From Anadara kagoshimensis (lineage: Eukaryota; Mollusca; Bivalvia; Arcoida; Arcidae), in assembly GCA_021292105.1 (NCBI GenBank), contig CM037863.1, forward strand, positions 10,802,589 to 10,866,588: DNA of 64,000 bases, read 5' to 3'. This document shows, piece by piece, positions 42,101 through 53,690 of this stretch. The first letter of the stretch is position 1. Each line of letters starts with the position of its first letter. Position numbers and translations under genes: made by a program. The notes below the pieces were generated by a model. That model was not told the origin of the DNA. It did no database searches and saw only the letters and a list, made by a program, of their open reading frames with translations.

Positions 42101-44429
42101 TAAAGCAAACATTAGTTATTAAACAAGAATGAAAACAAAACACAACTTGCAAGTTATCCAATTATCCTGACCTAAATCTTTAGCTGAAATAAATGATTTA
42201 CATGCAGGTTTCTGCATTATTAATTGAATAAGGAAATGACTCCAGACTACTAGGAAGAATCAGCTGTGCAAAACTTGGTGTATATATAGCTAGACTATGG
42301 TGTTTTGAATGTGCACATTTAAATTTACCGTAAACCTAAAACTTAACTGTCAATGGAGGTCCTAAACTGGATAAGCTTTTAAATGAAAATATATTAGGTA
42401 AGTAGGTATAGACAAGGACATACAAGCAAGCAAAGTTCTGTTAACCATGAACCATAAGGCCACATATCGATAACCACACAAGATATAAACAATTTACAGG
42501 AAGTCATAAATACCAAATGCAAACAACTGTCAACAACATTCACTCTCAAGACAAGACCTACAGCCAACTGCAGTGGATTTGAAAAACCAAGGATGAAGGA
42601 TGTACATGTAGCAATGAATGATAGCAGTGGTAAACAAAATGATGAGAAAGGAAAAAAAACCATACAATTTTGAAGTTTCAGTTTCACATCTATGCACAGA
42701 AGTGAAAGTAAACAGGAAGTAAATAAAATGTTCTAATTTAGCTGAATCAATGCATTCGGGTACAAATATAGCATCATTTCATCCTGGTTCAATATCATCA
42801 TTTAGCCGGTATCTTGATCAGTTGGTCGATATCATCATTTATCCAGTATCTTGAGTATTGTTTTAGCTTCCTGTTTACACCCAATCAGTGAGGTAAACAT
42901 ATAGAGAGCTCTATATCACAAATCAAGTTATTGATTCCGAGGAGGAATGATGTAGTTTGTTTACTACAGCTGACTACAGTGTTGTAAGACACTCCCAGCA
43001 ACTTGATGACCTGGTATTACTGCGTTGTGTGTGTATGTGTTATTCAACTATTGATGAATGAGTGATATTCTAAAGCTGCAATATATCTGGCAAATGAGTA
43101 ACAGAAAGTAGGGGATTAAATTCATTAATCCAACTAAATAACAAGATTACTAATCAATTTGTTTACTGCCATCATCACGACATTGATCACAATGTGGACA
43201 TATCGATTTATGGGATTGTGCATGCTGCCACTCTCGTACCAGTACCTCCTTCAAATCAAAGTCAAGGGGTAGGAGTACCAACTTAATCTCATATTCAGTG
43301 CCACAACCACTTCACCCCAGGCCCTGGTCACTGTGATGCATGGTAATAGAAGAAAGAACCCAACAACATCGGTCATCCATGTATCTGCATCCAAAAAGTG
43401 ATGATCCAGCATTATCAAACAATCACAATTATATGACAGTTTGAAGGTGGACAAGATTGAACCCAAGACAAACCATGTGGCCCAATGCCATATCTTTATT
43501 AGTCTTTAAGTCTGTTATACTTTAATCTGTAGAAGTTTGAATTTTTTGTAATAATTCAACAAAACAAAATGAAAGTTTAATTGCACTCATACAAATCCAG
43601 AATTTAAATTTATGAATAAGCATAGACACATATTAGAACATGTCAGATCTGCCCAGGTGAGTCATGTTTACCTGTCCCAACAAACAGCCAGGTAAGGGAG
43701 AGACCGGCTAAATGCTGCAAGCCAGATTTTAATCAATAACTGTCAAGTCATCAATTGATTTAACAATGTTGATTAATATGTCAATAATTAGCCAGAGAGC
43801 ACATCAATGTCATACCTAATTAGCTCATTGTCAGGGATCTAATGAAAACAAAGGAAAAATCCAAATGTCACCCAAACCCTAATTATTTGTAACGAATGAA
43901 TAACATTCTAATTTTAAAAATTAAAATTTGAAATGAAATAACATTATATTAAAAGTAGTATGAGTCAACTTCAATGAACAGGGTCATGATAGAAATGATT
44001 AAATTCTAAAAGGGGGTTTCCATAATTTTTAAAAGTGTGTCACAGACACCCACTTACAAGTTACGAAACAAATTTGTTCCATAAACTTTATATTTCGAAA
44101 ATGAAACCAGGGGTTTCTAGATTTTTCAAAAGTGTGTGATAGATCTATAATATACTTACTTTACAAATACATTCGTCTTTTGTTTGACAGTTGACTGACT
44201 TGTAGATTTCTCCCTCCAACTGGTTAAGTAATAAATATCTACCAATTTTGTAGACATTTTGTTTAGTTGACTGTCCCCCTGTCTTTTGAGGAAACTCTGG
44301 GGGTGTGTTAGGTTGTAAATCTGGACTAAGGTTTCCTAAGTTTGGTTGATTATTGTCAATAAAGTTCTCTTTCTTTCTTGGCCCATTACACTGAATATGT
44401 AGTCTGGGCCTAGACCTTATTAAACTCAT
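38632..44429 (-). CDS. TRIB: Tribbles pseudokinase, complete gene
   Basis: Three coding exons (44429-44160, 42084-41792, 39103-38632) sum to 1035 nt, 344 residues plus stop, with GT-AG introns; vertebrate TRIB genes also have three. Tribbles proteins are scaffold pseudokinases that recruit substrates to the COP1 ubiquitin ligase and bind MEK/AKT-type kinases. The N-terminal ~60 residues are variable and Pro/Asn-rich. The catalytic loop reads LRDLKLRK at 173-180, keeping Asp but with Lys for the metal-binding Asn. The DFG site is replaced by the LEDA segment, and [26 protein letters not shown] and [20 protein letters not shown] are Tribbles signatures. The C-tail has ILQHPWI (MEK-site position) and DQTVPN at 327-332, matching the COP1-binding VP motif. 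Whether it is the sole family member in this genome is unknown. Confidence 0.96.
39320..39790. repeat. Tandem duplication in Tribbles intron 2, one copy carrying a MITE
   Basis: 'aaagcttcggtaaatcag' followed by 'gaatttgcaaa' and 'aagaatgct...ttttggccat' occurs at about 39329-39625 and again at 39650-39765. The first copy is interrupted by the family-C MITE and the second is not. Confidence 0.75.
39415..39585. mobile_element. MITE, family C, copy 2
   Basis: The same ends (ctaggtttcca, tggaaacatag) and interior as 812-982. Its flanks (ttccaa, cttcaa) fit a decayed 6-bp target duplication, and the neighbouring duplicate at 39740 ('cacctacaagaatg') shows the site without it. Confidence 0.75.
39790..41791. 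other. Tribbles intron 2, remainder
   Basis: Unique AT-rich DNA with a (TA)n run at 41011-41026. No exon or element was recognised. Confidence 0.4.
41792..42084 (-). CDS. TRIB: Tribbles coding exon 2 (N-lobe and catalytic loop)
   Basis: Residues 91-188 (last codon split), from [15 protein letters not shown] through [20 protein letters not shown] to [19 protein letters not shown]. The [10 protein letters not shown] segment is a Tribbles hallmark. Acceptor TTTTAG, donor GTAATT. Confidence 0.97.
42085..44159. other. Tribbles intron 1
   Basis: 2.1 kb with no recognised exon or repeat. A 'gtcgatatcatcatttatccagtatcttga' type duplication occurs near 42790-42855. Short frames at 42394-42687 and 43251-43466 have no support. 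Confidence 0.4.
44160..44429 (-). CDS. TRIB: Tribbles coding exon 1 (variable N-terminus, start of pseudokinase)
   Basis: Residues 1-90 from the ATG at 44429-44427 to a GTAAGT donor in phase 0. The first ~55 residues are poorly conserved (Asn, Pro and Lys rich). The fold begins around [18 protein letters not shown] and ends at CICK, matching the CKV position of vertebrate TRIBs. Confidence 0.93.
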
Positions 44430-45640
44430 TAAAGACTTTGCAGTCTCCTTTTTTTTAGTTAATTCACTCCGCTATTTTCTTCTAATCTCCAACTTGGAAT
44501 GTGATTTCAAACAAGAGTTCCCTTTGTGCAAGTTTGTTCCAGTGAGTCAGAAAACTTCCTGATGTTGGCAAACAAAGAACAATGAAAATCCGCCAAAAAT
44601 ACGTAGATTCTTTCTACAAGAACATTTTTGTAAACTCTTTAAAATAAATCAAAATTTAACAGTTACATAAATTAATTATATCACAATTATCACAGTAATT
44701 TTGTAAAATAAAAACAAGTTTTTAACTTCTGGCAGTGAATACGGTTAATTTCTGAAATATCCAGTCTCGTGCGTTAGTTCCGAATCACAAAGCCTAAATC
44801 ACAGTCCGTTATACAAATTCGTAGTCGTTAATTCCACGAAGAGAGTGTGCTCTTACCCAACTTGAGACAAAACGTAGTAATTTTGTTGAAAAATCAGAAG
44901 ATTTCAAACGATGACGAAATTGCGTAGCGTGATATTCTGAACGATGTTACGACACGTACTGACACAGTTCACCTTGACGAAGACGGTATATCTTCTACGT
45001 TGTTCAAGCCGATTTCTTTTTCACCGTAAAATACTGGGTAAATGGATGTTTTAAACTTACTAAACTGATGTTGACTGTCTTACGCTGAAGCACACTCTCT
45101 GTTTTCTCGTGGGAAGGGCACGATGTACCAACCCTCCCCGTTCAATTACCTTCACAATAACCAGAAACTTCTGTCGCCATTGTGCTGTTGGCAACGTGTA
45201 GTAATAGGGCCTTATAACTGCGGGAAGTAATTAGATATCACTCCGCGGTTTTTGCGACTAAATAAATATTTTACTAGTCACGAATGCAACGTACAATTTT
45301 ACACCATAAATCCAATTGTTTCAAATGATTTTAGTAAATCGCATTAACTATTTGCGATTTTCATGAAGACGTAGTTAGCAATAAACCATGTGTACTCGGG
45401 ATTATTTTACGAGCAAAAGTAGTTACAAGTCTTCATTGATAAAATTTATGTTCGGAACAACTCGCATTTTTACCTAAAGAACTAGCATTTCGAACATGAC
45501 AAAGGAATATCCCTTAGGTGGTCTAATCCGATTGGTTGCTATTTATTTCGGTATTCATGACGAAGTGGGATCTCCGGTAATGTGTTTACCATATAAGGAA
45601 AAATCAATACACAACTTGTGTTTGGATTCGATGATACTTG
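44430..45640 (-). promoter_or_regulatory. Tribbles 5' flank and probable promoter region
   Basis: The 5' UTR and promoter must lie here. A reversed CCAAT box (gattggttg) occurs at 45529-45537. No TATA position could be decided, so the transcription start is unknown. Confidence 0.35.
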
Positions 45641-45660
45641 TGACGTGGAATACACGTCAC
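45640..45660. promoter_or_regulatory. Perfect CRE/UPR-like palindrome upstream of Tribbles
   Basis: gtgacgtg-gaata-cacgtcac has perfect 8-bp arms about 1.2 kb upstream of the Tribbles ATG. Each arm holds a TGACGTG core, as bound by bZIP factors (CREB/ATF; TGACGTGG resembles the ATF6/XBP1 element). Vertebrate TRIB3 is stress-induced through bZIP factors; the link here is inference. Confidence 0.45.
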
Positions 45661-45825
45661 CGTTGATCTATATTTATAACCGGGAAATACTATAAACATG
45701 AGGTGATGTAATCATTTTCACATTGTCGGAGTTGTTTTGTGCGATATCATCAAAAACAAGAAAACAACTTGGAGATTGTAAACAATGTTAAAGTGCATAT
45801 AGGGTTATAGTAACTGTGACTAAAT

Positions 45826-45849
45826 ATAATAATAATAATAATAATAATG
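45826..45849. repeat. (AAT)n microsatellite
   Basis: About eight AAT/AATA units. The surrounding 45660-46440 is otherwise unassigned. Confidence 0.85.
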
Positions 45850-46445
45850 TTATTGCCGTATCATTTTTTTAACTTGATTTATTCAAAACATTTAAAAAAT
45901 ATATACCATTTTTAAATGTATTGCATGATGAAATCAAGAAATTGTAAATAATAATACATGTACTCGTTTTTATTTAACTTTATTGAAAACTGAGTTAAGT
46001 ACCGTGAGAAGAAAAATAATTTCGCGTCTCTTTTTATGGATCCATAGGAAATGGAATGGGTACAAAAAGAAGAAAACATATGGTTGTTGTAGTTGTCTTG
46101 ATGAGGTTAAAATCATATGTACATATAGCTTCTAGACACTTTGAATCAAGAATCCCCATTTATCTTGGATGTTTCATGACCGTGAACTTGGCTATTGAAT
46201 TCTTTACATCAAAATAAATAAATAAATAATATACCATGCTCTGTAATAATAATTATTATTATTAATATAAATTTACCCAGGCTATTTTATTTTACATATG
46301 CATGAAATATTTTTATGCAGCCAACTTGGGCAAACGTGCTATATTATAAACCCATGACGTTCCATTTTGTAACACAGAACAAAGTCATCTGAAACAGCTT
46401 GTTTTTCTTTTGAAAATTAAAATTTAGCACGTCGTGATGTACAAT

Positions 46446-46674
46446 ACAGGCCTGTCGAAAGTTTAACACTGAGATAACATCTCATAGTAGTGCGGAATCG
46501 GTATCTCATCTCGGCTCCTCGTTAGGTACATACGCTCGATAGCTGCTATCTACATGTACCTCTTGGCAACTATTTGGGCACTACCAATCCATATATCTCA
46601 GCCATTCGGCATGCAGCCTAGCATCCCCTGCTTTCCGTTTACCTCGGTGTTTAACGTTCGACGGGTCTGTACTG
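46446..46674. mobile_element. MITE, family D
   Basis: The ends 'acaggcctgtcgaaagttta' and 'gttcgacgggtctgtactgt' are inverted repeats of about 30 bp. The interior has 'tatctcatctcggctcctcg' and 'gatagctgctatctacatg'. It is one of four copies, with 56512, 56829 and 59283. Confidence 0.75.
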
Positions 46675-47260
46675 TCACAACATACTAAAGAAATAATCAA
46701 GCCATTTGGAAACAAACTCGGCTACACACGTATGATCTATTTAATATGAATTCAATACACGTTTTTTCGAACATGAAATTGACGCAATACAAAAATCACT
46801 GGATGCTTTCCAGATTTTATAATATATGGAAAAAGCCAGAAGTCCATTAGGCATAACTGAAGTTTTGGTAATATTTTAATATCAAAATAAATAAATAAAC
46901 AAAATTAGGTAAAATTGTTTTATTATGGTGTAAGGGGCCTTTAGTGATTAGGTGGTTCAAAGCACCTGCTCCCACTATTTTTGGATTTGAAAAAAAATCA
47001 AACCGTTAACGGACTTTGATACCAAAATAAATTAAATTTATTTTCTTATAGTGTGTGTAAGGAAGTTCAAAAGCACACGCTCAGCTTTTTTTTTTGGGGT
47101 GGGGGGGAGGGGTGGGGGTGGGGGGGGGTTGAAAAAAATCTAACCCGTGATCGAAGGAAACTGTCATATTATAAATGTTTAAAGTTGCGTAATGAAATAT
47201 TCAAAACTTTTGATTTATAATATGACAAAACCACGGTGCATGTGTGTGTCTGTCAAATAT
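46675..47260. other. Intergenic with G-rich tract
   Basis: It holds a T10 run followed by five G runs at 47096-47128. Two similar stretches with 'gcacctgctcccact' and 'gcacacgctcagct' flank it near 46970 and 47075, suggesting a local duplication. No gene was seen. Confidence 0.45.
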
Positions 47261-47262
47261 GA

Positions 47263-47578
47263 ATTGAGTAATGGTGTTTAACATCCCAGTCAAGAATATT
47301 TCACTTACATCGAAACGTCGCCAACTATAGGCGAAGGTGCAGAAAATTTGCCTGTGCGTTGCGCTGATGGCATTATACAGCAGAGTTCTTTATCGTGCCA
47401 AGCCCACGATGCCTCGTTTATTTTAAGTTCCCAAAGAACCGTGACTTTCATTTCGTAATGCCGAGTGCTTGGCGAAAGAACAGTCACTACCCACTTTCAA
47501 GTCTTGGATCGGACTCGGTCGGGAATCGAACCCACGGTCTTCCACTTACGGAGCGAACACTCTACCGCAGCGGTTCTG
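47263..47578 (-). repeat. SINE family A, reverse orientation
   Basis: Well-preserved reverse copy from 'gagtaatggtgtttaacatc' through 'cgccaactataggcgaag' to the reversed box B 'gggaatcgaacccacgg' and the reversed box A near 47560. Confidence 0.78.
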
Positions 47579-47579
47579 T

Positions 47580-48330
47580 CAAATAGGAAACAATATTTAT
47601 TACAGTACTTTATTTACGGGATGGTGATGACTTATTACCATACATATAAGGCGAATATTTGGAATTTGAAAAGATCTAACCGCAATCATAGAAAACCGCG
47701 ATGCAGTCTGTCAAATTTGAAACTTTGCGATGTCGTATACATATCATTGAATACGTTAAAACTAATTGTGACAAAATGCATAATTTCATAAAAATTCAAA
47801 AGTTATATGTGTGACAAATTCATAATTTCCGCGTTCATGACGTATTGCCATACATATAAGATACCGAAAAATAAATCATAATTTTTATAAAGACATTTTA
47901 CATCAATAAGATGAAAAAAATAAATGTGATGGTATTGGGTTCTGCATAATTGTGGTCATCATTTTCAATATCTGATTAAATACAACGCCAATCCAAAGTC
48001 GAGTGTTCAGTATATAGTTTGAAAGTTGTAATGTTGTTTAACGTCGCACCATGTTTACTTCAGCAAAGCGTGGTGATAGGATAGAACAAGTCCGTGTATA
48101 TGCGTTACACGTGCGAGTGTGACTTATAGTCATGCCTTGTAATAGCACACACTTAGCGCACTGCCCCGAGTGCGCTCACCAGAAATTAGCATAACAGAGA
48201 AAACTTCATAATACCACTTTCCCAGTTACATAAACTTACTGACATCGAATGGACCAGCCGATACCTTGTCCTCTAATTGGCGAGCAACCGGAAAAGAGAA
48301 AGCTATCTCAAAATTCAACGCCTTATGTAT
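47580..48330. other. Intergenic, nothing recognised
   Basis: Several partly repeated words ('gacaaattcataatttc', 'catacatataag') suggest an old duplication at about 47625-47860. No gene is supported. Confidence 0.35.
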
Positions 48331-48334
48331 AATC

Positions 48335-48410
48335 AGGTCTAGGTTTGAGCCCATAACCTCTCACTCGCGAAGCAAACGTTCTATCACTATGCCACCGAGG
48401 CCTGGCATTG
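48335..48410 (-). repeat. tRNA-like SINE head, reverse orientation
   Basis: The minus strand reads a box-A-like 'ggcatagtgatagaacg' and a box-B-like 'gggctcaaacctag' at tRNA spacing. No intact cloverleaf is present. Confidence 0.5.
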
Positions 48411-49385
48411 CTTGCCCGTTTTGTGTTAGTAAAAATATCGAGTACATGTTTCGGATACAAATTGATAACTGTATCATGGTTGCATAACCAACTGATTTTT
48501 GTATATGTGTTTCTCCGGTAACTCCACAGTTTTCTCCACTCTTGACTGGGGCGTAAAAAAACTCCAATCTACTCCATGCATATTTGCTAGTACTAAAACG
48601 TTATTATTTCAATCTTTTATATCATAAAATAATGCTAAATTAGAAAATTCGGAAATTAAGGATGATTTAAAAATAAATATGTATACTCGGAGGAAAGAGA
48701 TTCATACTATTCGTCATAAAACCCGCTAACATTTTTCCGGTTGTTGTTTATTTTGTTTATTCAATTTTATTTTGAACGATAAACAAGTAAACAACTAAAT
48801 AAAAATACAGTAAATACTTTAAAAGGAAAAGATTTTAAATTTTCAATAAACGGATCATGACCTACCGGCTGTTTATTTTTATTCTGGGCGGTAAATAACT
48901 TCAGAAATACCAGTACAATTATTAAATGCTGAAACTTCTTTAAAGAAAAAAATCCTCAATTTATTTTTGGTATTTAATGCTGATGACGACTACCTGTAAT
49001 GTGGTACACGATGACGATTACAGGCAGACAACATTGACCAGCTGTTGACTTGACCTTGAATTTAAAATACATGTATTTATTAAGGACGAGTTTATGTACC
49101 TATCGGGAAAACAAGCCCTTATTTCGTCTACATAATAGTAAATACTAATCGTGCGCAGTATGTATGTATTAACTGCAAATCCTAACACTACCCTTCCAAT
49201 ATGAAAATGTTAAACGAAAGGTCAAGCAGACAGGTCAATGTTGTTTGTTTATACCTGGAGATTACCTGTATCCTGTAATAAGCCCACGTAAATATATCAA
49301 ATACACAAATGTAGTCGTCATTTCTAACCTACATAGTGTTAAAATAGGTCAAAATATGTATAAAGTACGTATATGAGTGGGCTTC
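48410..49385. other. Intergenic, nothing recognised
   Basis: AT-rich DNA without a supported gene or element. Confidence 0.35.
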
Positions 49386-49389
49386 AAAT

Positions 49390-51080
49390 GTATTAAACTC
49401 ATTTAGAAAAAAAAGTTTATCACATATGAATTTATCTCAGTTAAATGTGGTCAAGTTCAGTTTAGTCGCACTCTCTGACTGGCGTATAACCAACAGAAGG
49501 GGCCCCGGTGACCAAATGGTCTAAAATGCTTACACTGCCTCTTACCCCCTAGGTTCGGATCCCAATTGGGTCACACCCTGTTGTGAGGGGATAAAAACAA
49601 AAATACTAGAACTGCAAGAGCAATGGCACCATTGACAATTCCCTGTTCCAAGTTTGCCGAATATTAACAGTTAAGTTTTGTGGTTTTCTCAGCACACTCC
49701 GGTCGCACTTACAGCCCCTGAACTGTCCGCCTCGATATAAATCAAAGACGCTTATAATTGATCTAATATATTAATCTCATTTAGAAAAAGGGTTATCAGT
49801 AAAGATACCCATTAATGAATTTATCTCGGTTGAATATGACCAAGTTCAGTTTAGTTGCACTCTCTGACTGGCGTAGATCTCGAGCTCGTTTGCCAAGTGG
49901 TCTATTTTAAGCGTGTGATATTGGATCACAGTGGGTTTGAATCCCACACGGAATACATCCTGGTGTGAGGCAGTTTGTCAATTCGTTTGTCGAATCACAG
50001 TGGATGGTTTTCTCTAGACACTCCGGTTTCACCCACCGTCCCTGAACTGTCCGCCTCGATATAAGACGTTTATAATTGGGCTTCAAGATATCCAAATGTA
50101 TTAAACTCATTTAATAAAAGGTTGATCAGTAAAGGTACTCATAAGTTGAATCTGACCAAGTTCAGTTTAGTTGCACTCTCTGACTGGCGTAGATCTCGGT
50201 TGCCAAGTGGTCTATTTTAAGCGTGTGTTTATGGATCACAGTGCCTCTCACCGCCTAGGTTCGAACCACACTCGGAATACATCCTGGTGTGAGATAGTTT
50301 GTCAGTTTATTTGTCGAATCACAGTGGATGGTTTTCTCTAGACACTCCGGTTTCACCCACCGTCCCTGAACTGTCCGCCTCGATATAAGACGTTTATAAT
50401 TGGGCTTCAAGATATCCAAATGTATTAAACTCATTTAAAAAAGGTTGATCAGTAAAGGTACTCGTAAGTTGAATCTGACCAAGTTCAGTTTAGTTGCACT
50501 CTCTGACTGGCGTAGATCTCGGGTTGCCAAGTGGTCTATTTTAAGCGTGTGTTTATGGATCACAGTGCCTCTCACCGCCTAGGTTCGAACCACACTCGGA
50601 ATACATCCTGGTGTGAGATAGTTTGTCAGTTCATTTGCCGAATTACAGTGTGTGATTTTCTCTGGACACTCCGGTTTTACCCACCGTCCCTGAACTGTCC
50701 GCCTCGATATAAATCAAAGACGTTTATAATTGGGCTTCAAGATATCCAAATGCATTAAACTCATTTAGAAAAAAAGGTTTATCAGTAAAAGTACCGGTCA
50801 AGTTCAGTTTAGTTGCACTTTCTGGCTAGTTTTTCATTGATAGAAGGGGCCTTTGTTGTCGAGTGGTCTAAAGCGCGCTTAGTACGGATCACAATGCCAC
50901 AGACCGTAAAGGTTCGAATCCTACTCGGGTAACATCCTGGTGTGTTAGTTTGCTGAATTAAGGTGGTTGGTCTTTCTCTGGACACTTATGTTTCACTTAC
51001 CGTCCCTGAACTGACCGCCTCGATATAAGTCAAAAAATCTTGACGGGGGCGTAAACCACCATTACTCAACTCGACTCTTA
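49390..51080 (+). repeat. Tandem array of five SINE-B-bearing units
   Basis: The word 'aagttcagtttagt' recurs at about 49453, 49843, 50159, 50482 and 50801 (steps 390, 316, 323, 319). Each unit carries a flank ('ttaaactcatttagaaaa', 'gcactctctgactggcgt') and a SINE-B copy with box A 'gttgccaagtggtctattt' and box B 'aggttcgaaccacactc'. Each ends 'gaactgtccgcctcgatata'. Units 3 and 4 are the most alike. Confidence 0.92.
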
Positions 51081-51264
51081 GCTAAGCACATTGTTACCCA
51101 ACACATCATACCGGAGTCACCAACATCACAACCCACGAGCACGGACCGAATAAAAGAATTATGTGTATTTCCCGGATGCGAACCCACATCCGCTAATCAA
51201 GTTACAGTAAAGAGATTTTAACAGCATTCAATAATGAACAGCTACACAATTCCCCATAAATTAC

Positions 51265-51434
51265 GCCTCTGTCAAGATTCTCTCACTAAAACCGAGTCGA
51301 TCTGTACTGATATAGTGGAGAAAACCAGATTGTCCAGAGAAAAACCACCCACCTTCCACAATCGAACTGACAAATGGGATTCAAACATGGGCGTGATCCT
51401 TCTTAAACATTAAACTACCCGGACACCAAGCCAC
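51265..51434 (-). repeat. SINE family B, reverse orientation
   Basis: Family-B landmarks in reverse: 'gtccagagaaaaaccaccca', 'gggattcaaacatggg' (box B) and 'cccggacaccaagccac' (head). A long poly-T lies directly beyond it at 51438-51472. Confidence 0.7.
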
Positions 51435-51437
51435 ATT

Positions 51438-51438
51438 C

Positions 51439-51469
<31 letters not shown>

Positions 51470-51472
51470 TTT
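51438..51472. repeat. Poly-T tract
   Basis: About 35 bp of T with one C. It adjoins the tRNA-like head side of the neighbouring SINE and so is not an obvious A-tail of it. Confidence 0.9.
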
Positions 51473-51474
51473 GC

Positions 51475-52220
51475 CGAATCATAAATGGAACATAAATTGC
51501 ACAACTGATACCTATTTGCAAACAATGACTTTTCTAGAAACAATATATAGAACTTTCGTGATATACTCTTAAATGAAGAGGCGGTGAAAAATTAGAACGT
51601 TCTTAAAGTTAAAATTAAACAGAATATCAGAGGTGAGAAACTAGATCGAAAATCATCAAATCAATATCATGCTATGTTAAATTGTTAATAAACATGATAA
51701 TTTCCAGAATAAGTAATCCAAGTTCAGTTAATAAATCCCAATCTTTGTTATCGGAGTTACACGTGCCGGACATGTTTATTCCAGTTATATACGTGTCATT
51801 ATCCACGTTGTAGCCATTTAGAAATGTGTATTGGAAATTTGTTCCGTGAATGATGAAATATAGGGAAACGGCGGATGTGCCAGGCTGCATGAAAGCCTGG
51901 GTGTGTTTGAATTGAGGAAGAGTTTAATTATGTCAACTTACTTGGTTGATATATTTTTCTTTCTAGAAATTTCAGCCTTCAGCGATGTTCGAAAACATTC
52001 ACAATGACACGCTCTATCCATGAAATGCAATTACCGGTACCTACCTATTTTTGCCAAAAATTTTTTTTAAAAAAATCCCAGTTTCTGATAATTTCTTAGC
52101 CAAGATTTAAATCTGGCAAATTCGAATTTAAAGCTGAATGATTTTGTCAGTGTGTATTTAAAGTTTCATTTTGAAGATCATTCTAAGCTTATATTCTATT
52201 TAAAAAAAACCAACTTTTTA
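51475..52220. other. Intergenic, nothing recognised
   Basis: No coding exon or repeat was delimited here. Confidence 0.35.
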
Positions 52221-52222
52221 TT

Positions 52223-53690
52223 AAGGCGCCCAAACGAAGTTTGGCGACTTATTGTTTTTGCACCGTTTCTTATTATTATTAAGGCGCCCAAACAAAGTTT
52301 GGCGACTTATTGTTTTTGCACCGTTTCTTATTATTATTATTATTATTGTTATTATTCTTCCTCTTCTTCTTCTTCTTCCGGCCATGAACTTGTCCAACCA
52401 ATTTCTCGAAGACCGTTGGTCCAATCTTAACCAAACTTCACATGAAGGTTGATCCCCATCTCTTCCCTGAGGCCGAGGTAAAATGCCCATGGGGTCATTA
52501 GGGGAGGGGCAGGAGGGCGGGGTCTTAAAAACAATAATGATCAATTTTGCCATTTATACTTTATTTTGTACTATAAAACCATATATATTCATGATCAGTA
52601 TCTCAAGATGCACAAGTCTGTATCAGTAGATTTTCCCTGCGGTATCAGGGAGGGGTGGGGATGGGCGGGCAGTGTGCTAACTTTTAAACGGTTGAGATCC
52701 CCACCCATAAACTATATATTTTCTGGTTCTACATAAAAAGTTGAATAGAGTGATGCTAAAGAAAATCCCATGGGGTCATTCCTGATGGAGGGTGGGGACG
52801 GGCGGGGCTTGGTTCTAACTTTTAAATGGTTGATATCCCACCCTGAAACTATATTTTTCCGGTTCTGTTTTAAAAGTTGAATAGAGTGATACTGAAGAAA
52901 TGCCCATGGCGTTTTCCAGAGGAGGGCAGGGACAGGCGGGGCTGGGTACTAACTTTTGATCAGTTGAGATCCCCACCCCTAACATATATATTTTCTTATT
53001 CTTTATGAAAAGTTGAATAGATTGATACTAAAGTAAACCCATATGGGCATTCCAATAGGAGGGTGGAGACAGGTAGGTCTAGGTACTAACTTTGAGATCC
53101 CCACCCTCAAACTACAGTTTTCTTCATGGGCTGGTTGCTATCATTTTGTTTAAGAATTAAAACAATAAGCATGAATTTTCATTGTCAAGGATACTTAAGT
53201 AATCACTGATCCATGTCTAAAAGCTCTCAAGCTTAATCTTTTTATAAGCAACACTAATGGTCAGTTATCCCTGGGGCATGATTTATTATTCAATTCGATA
53301 GAGTAGCTGCATTTAGTTATCAATATGACATTATATGGGTAAATGCTTGGATTAATTTAAAATCAACACATCATTAGCTCATCAAAACAATGGTTTGTGA
53401 TATTGGGTATAGGTGATGTCAATCAACTTTGCCTATTGTTTGAATTTCAACCAATTGGATTCATGTACTACTTCTCTATATAAAATTAAATCTTAAAATG
53501 AAAAGAATATTACAAGTTTAAAATTTCTCAACAGTTTTTCTATTGTATGTAGAACTTATTTAAAGGTTTAAAATTTTCAGCCGTTGCCATGGAAATGGAA
53601 AAAAGCAACAAAAGTACAAGTCCTAATATGTGTTCTGAATACAGGGTTTGATTTTTATTCGTTTGGGCGCCTTATTTGTAATGATGCATC
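52223..53690. mobile_element. TIR element H, unit 1 (with duplicated left terminus)
   Basis: The left end aaggcgcccaaac and right end gtttgggcgcctt (to 53673) are perfect 13-bp inverted repeats. The first 58 bp are present twice (52223 and 52281). After a (TTA)/(CTT) run comes 'ccggccatgaacttgtccaa' and then four ~135-bp subrepeats with 'gagatccccaccc'. No transposase ORF is present; frames running through it are short and repeat-derived. Confidence 0.8.
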
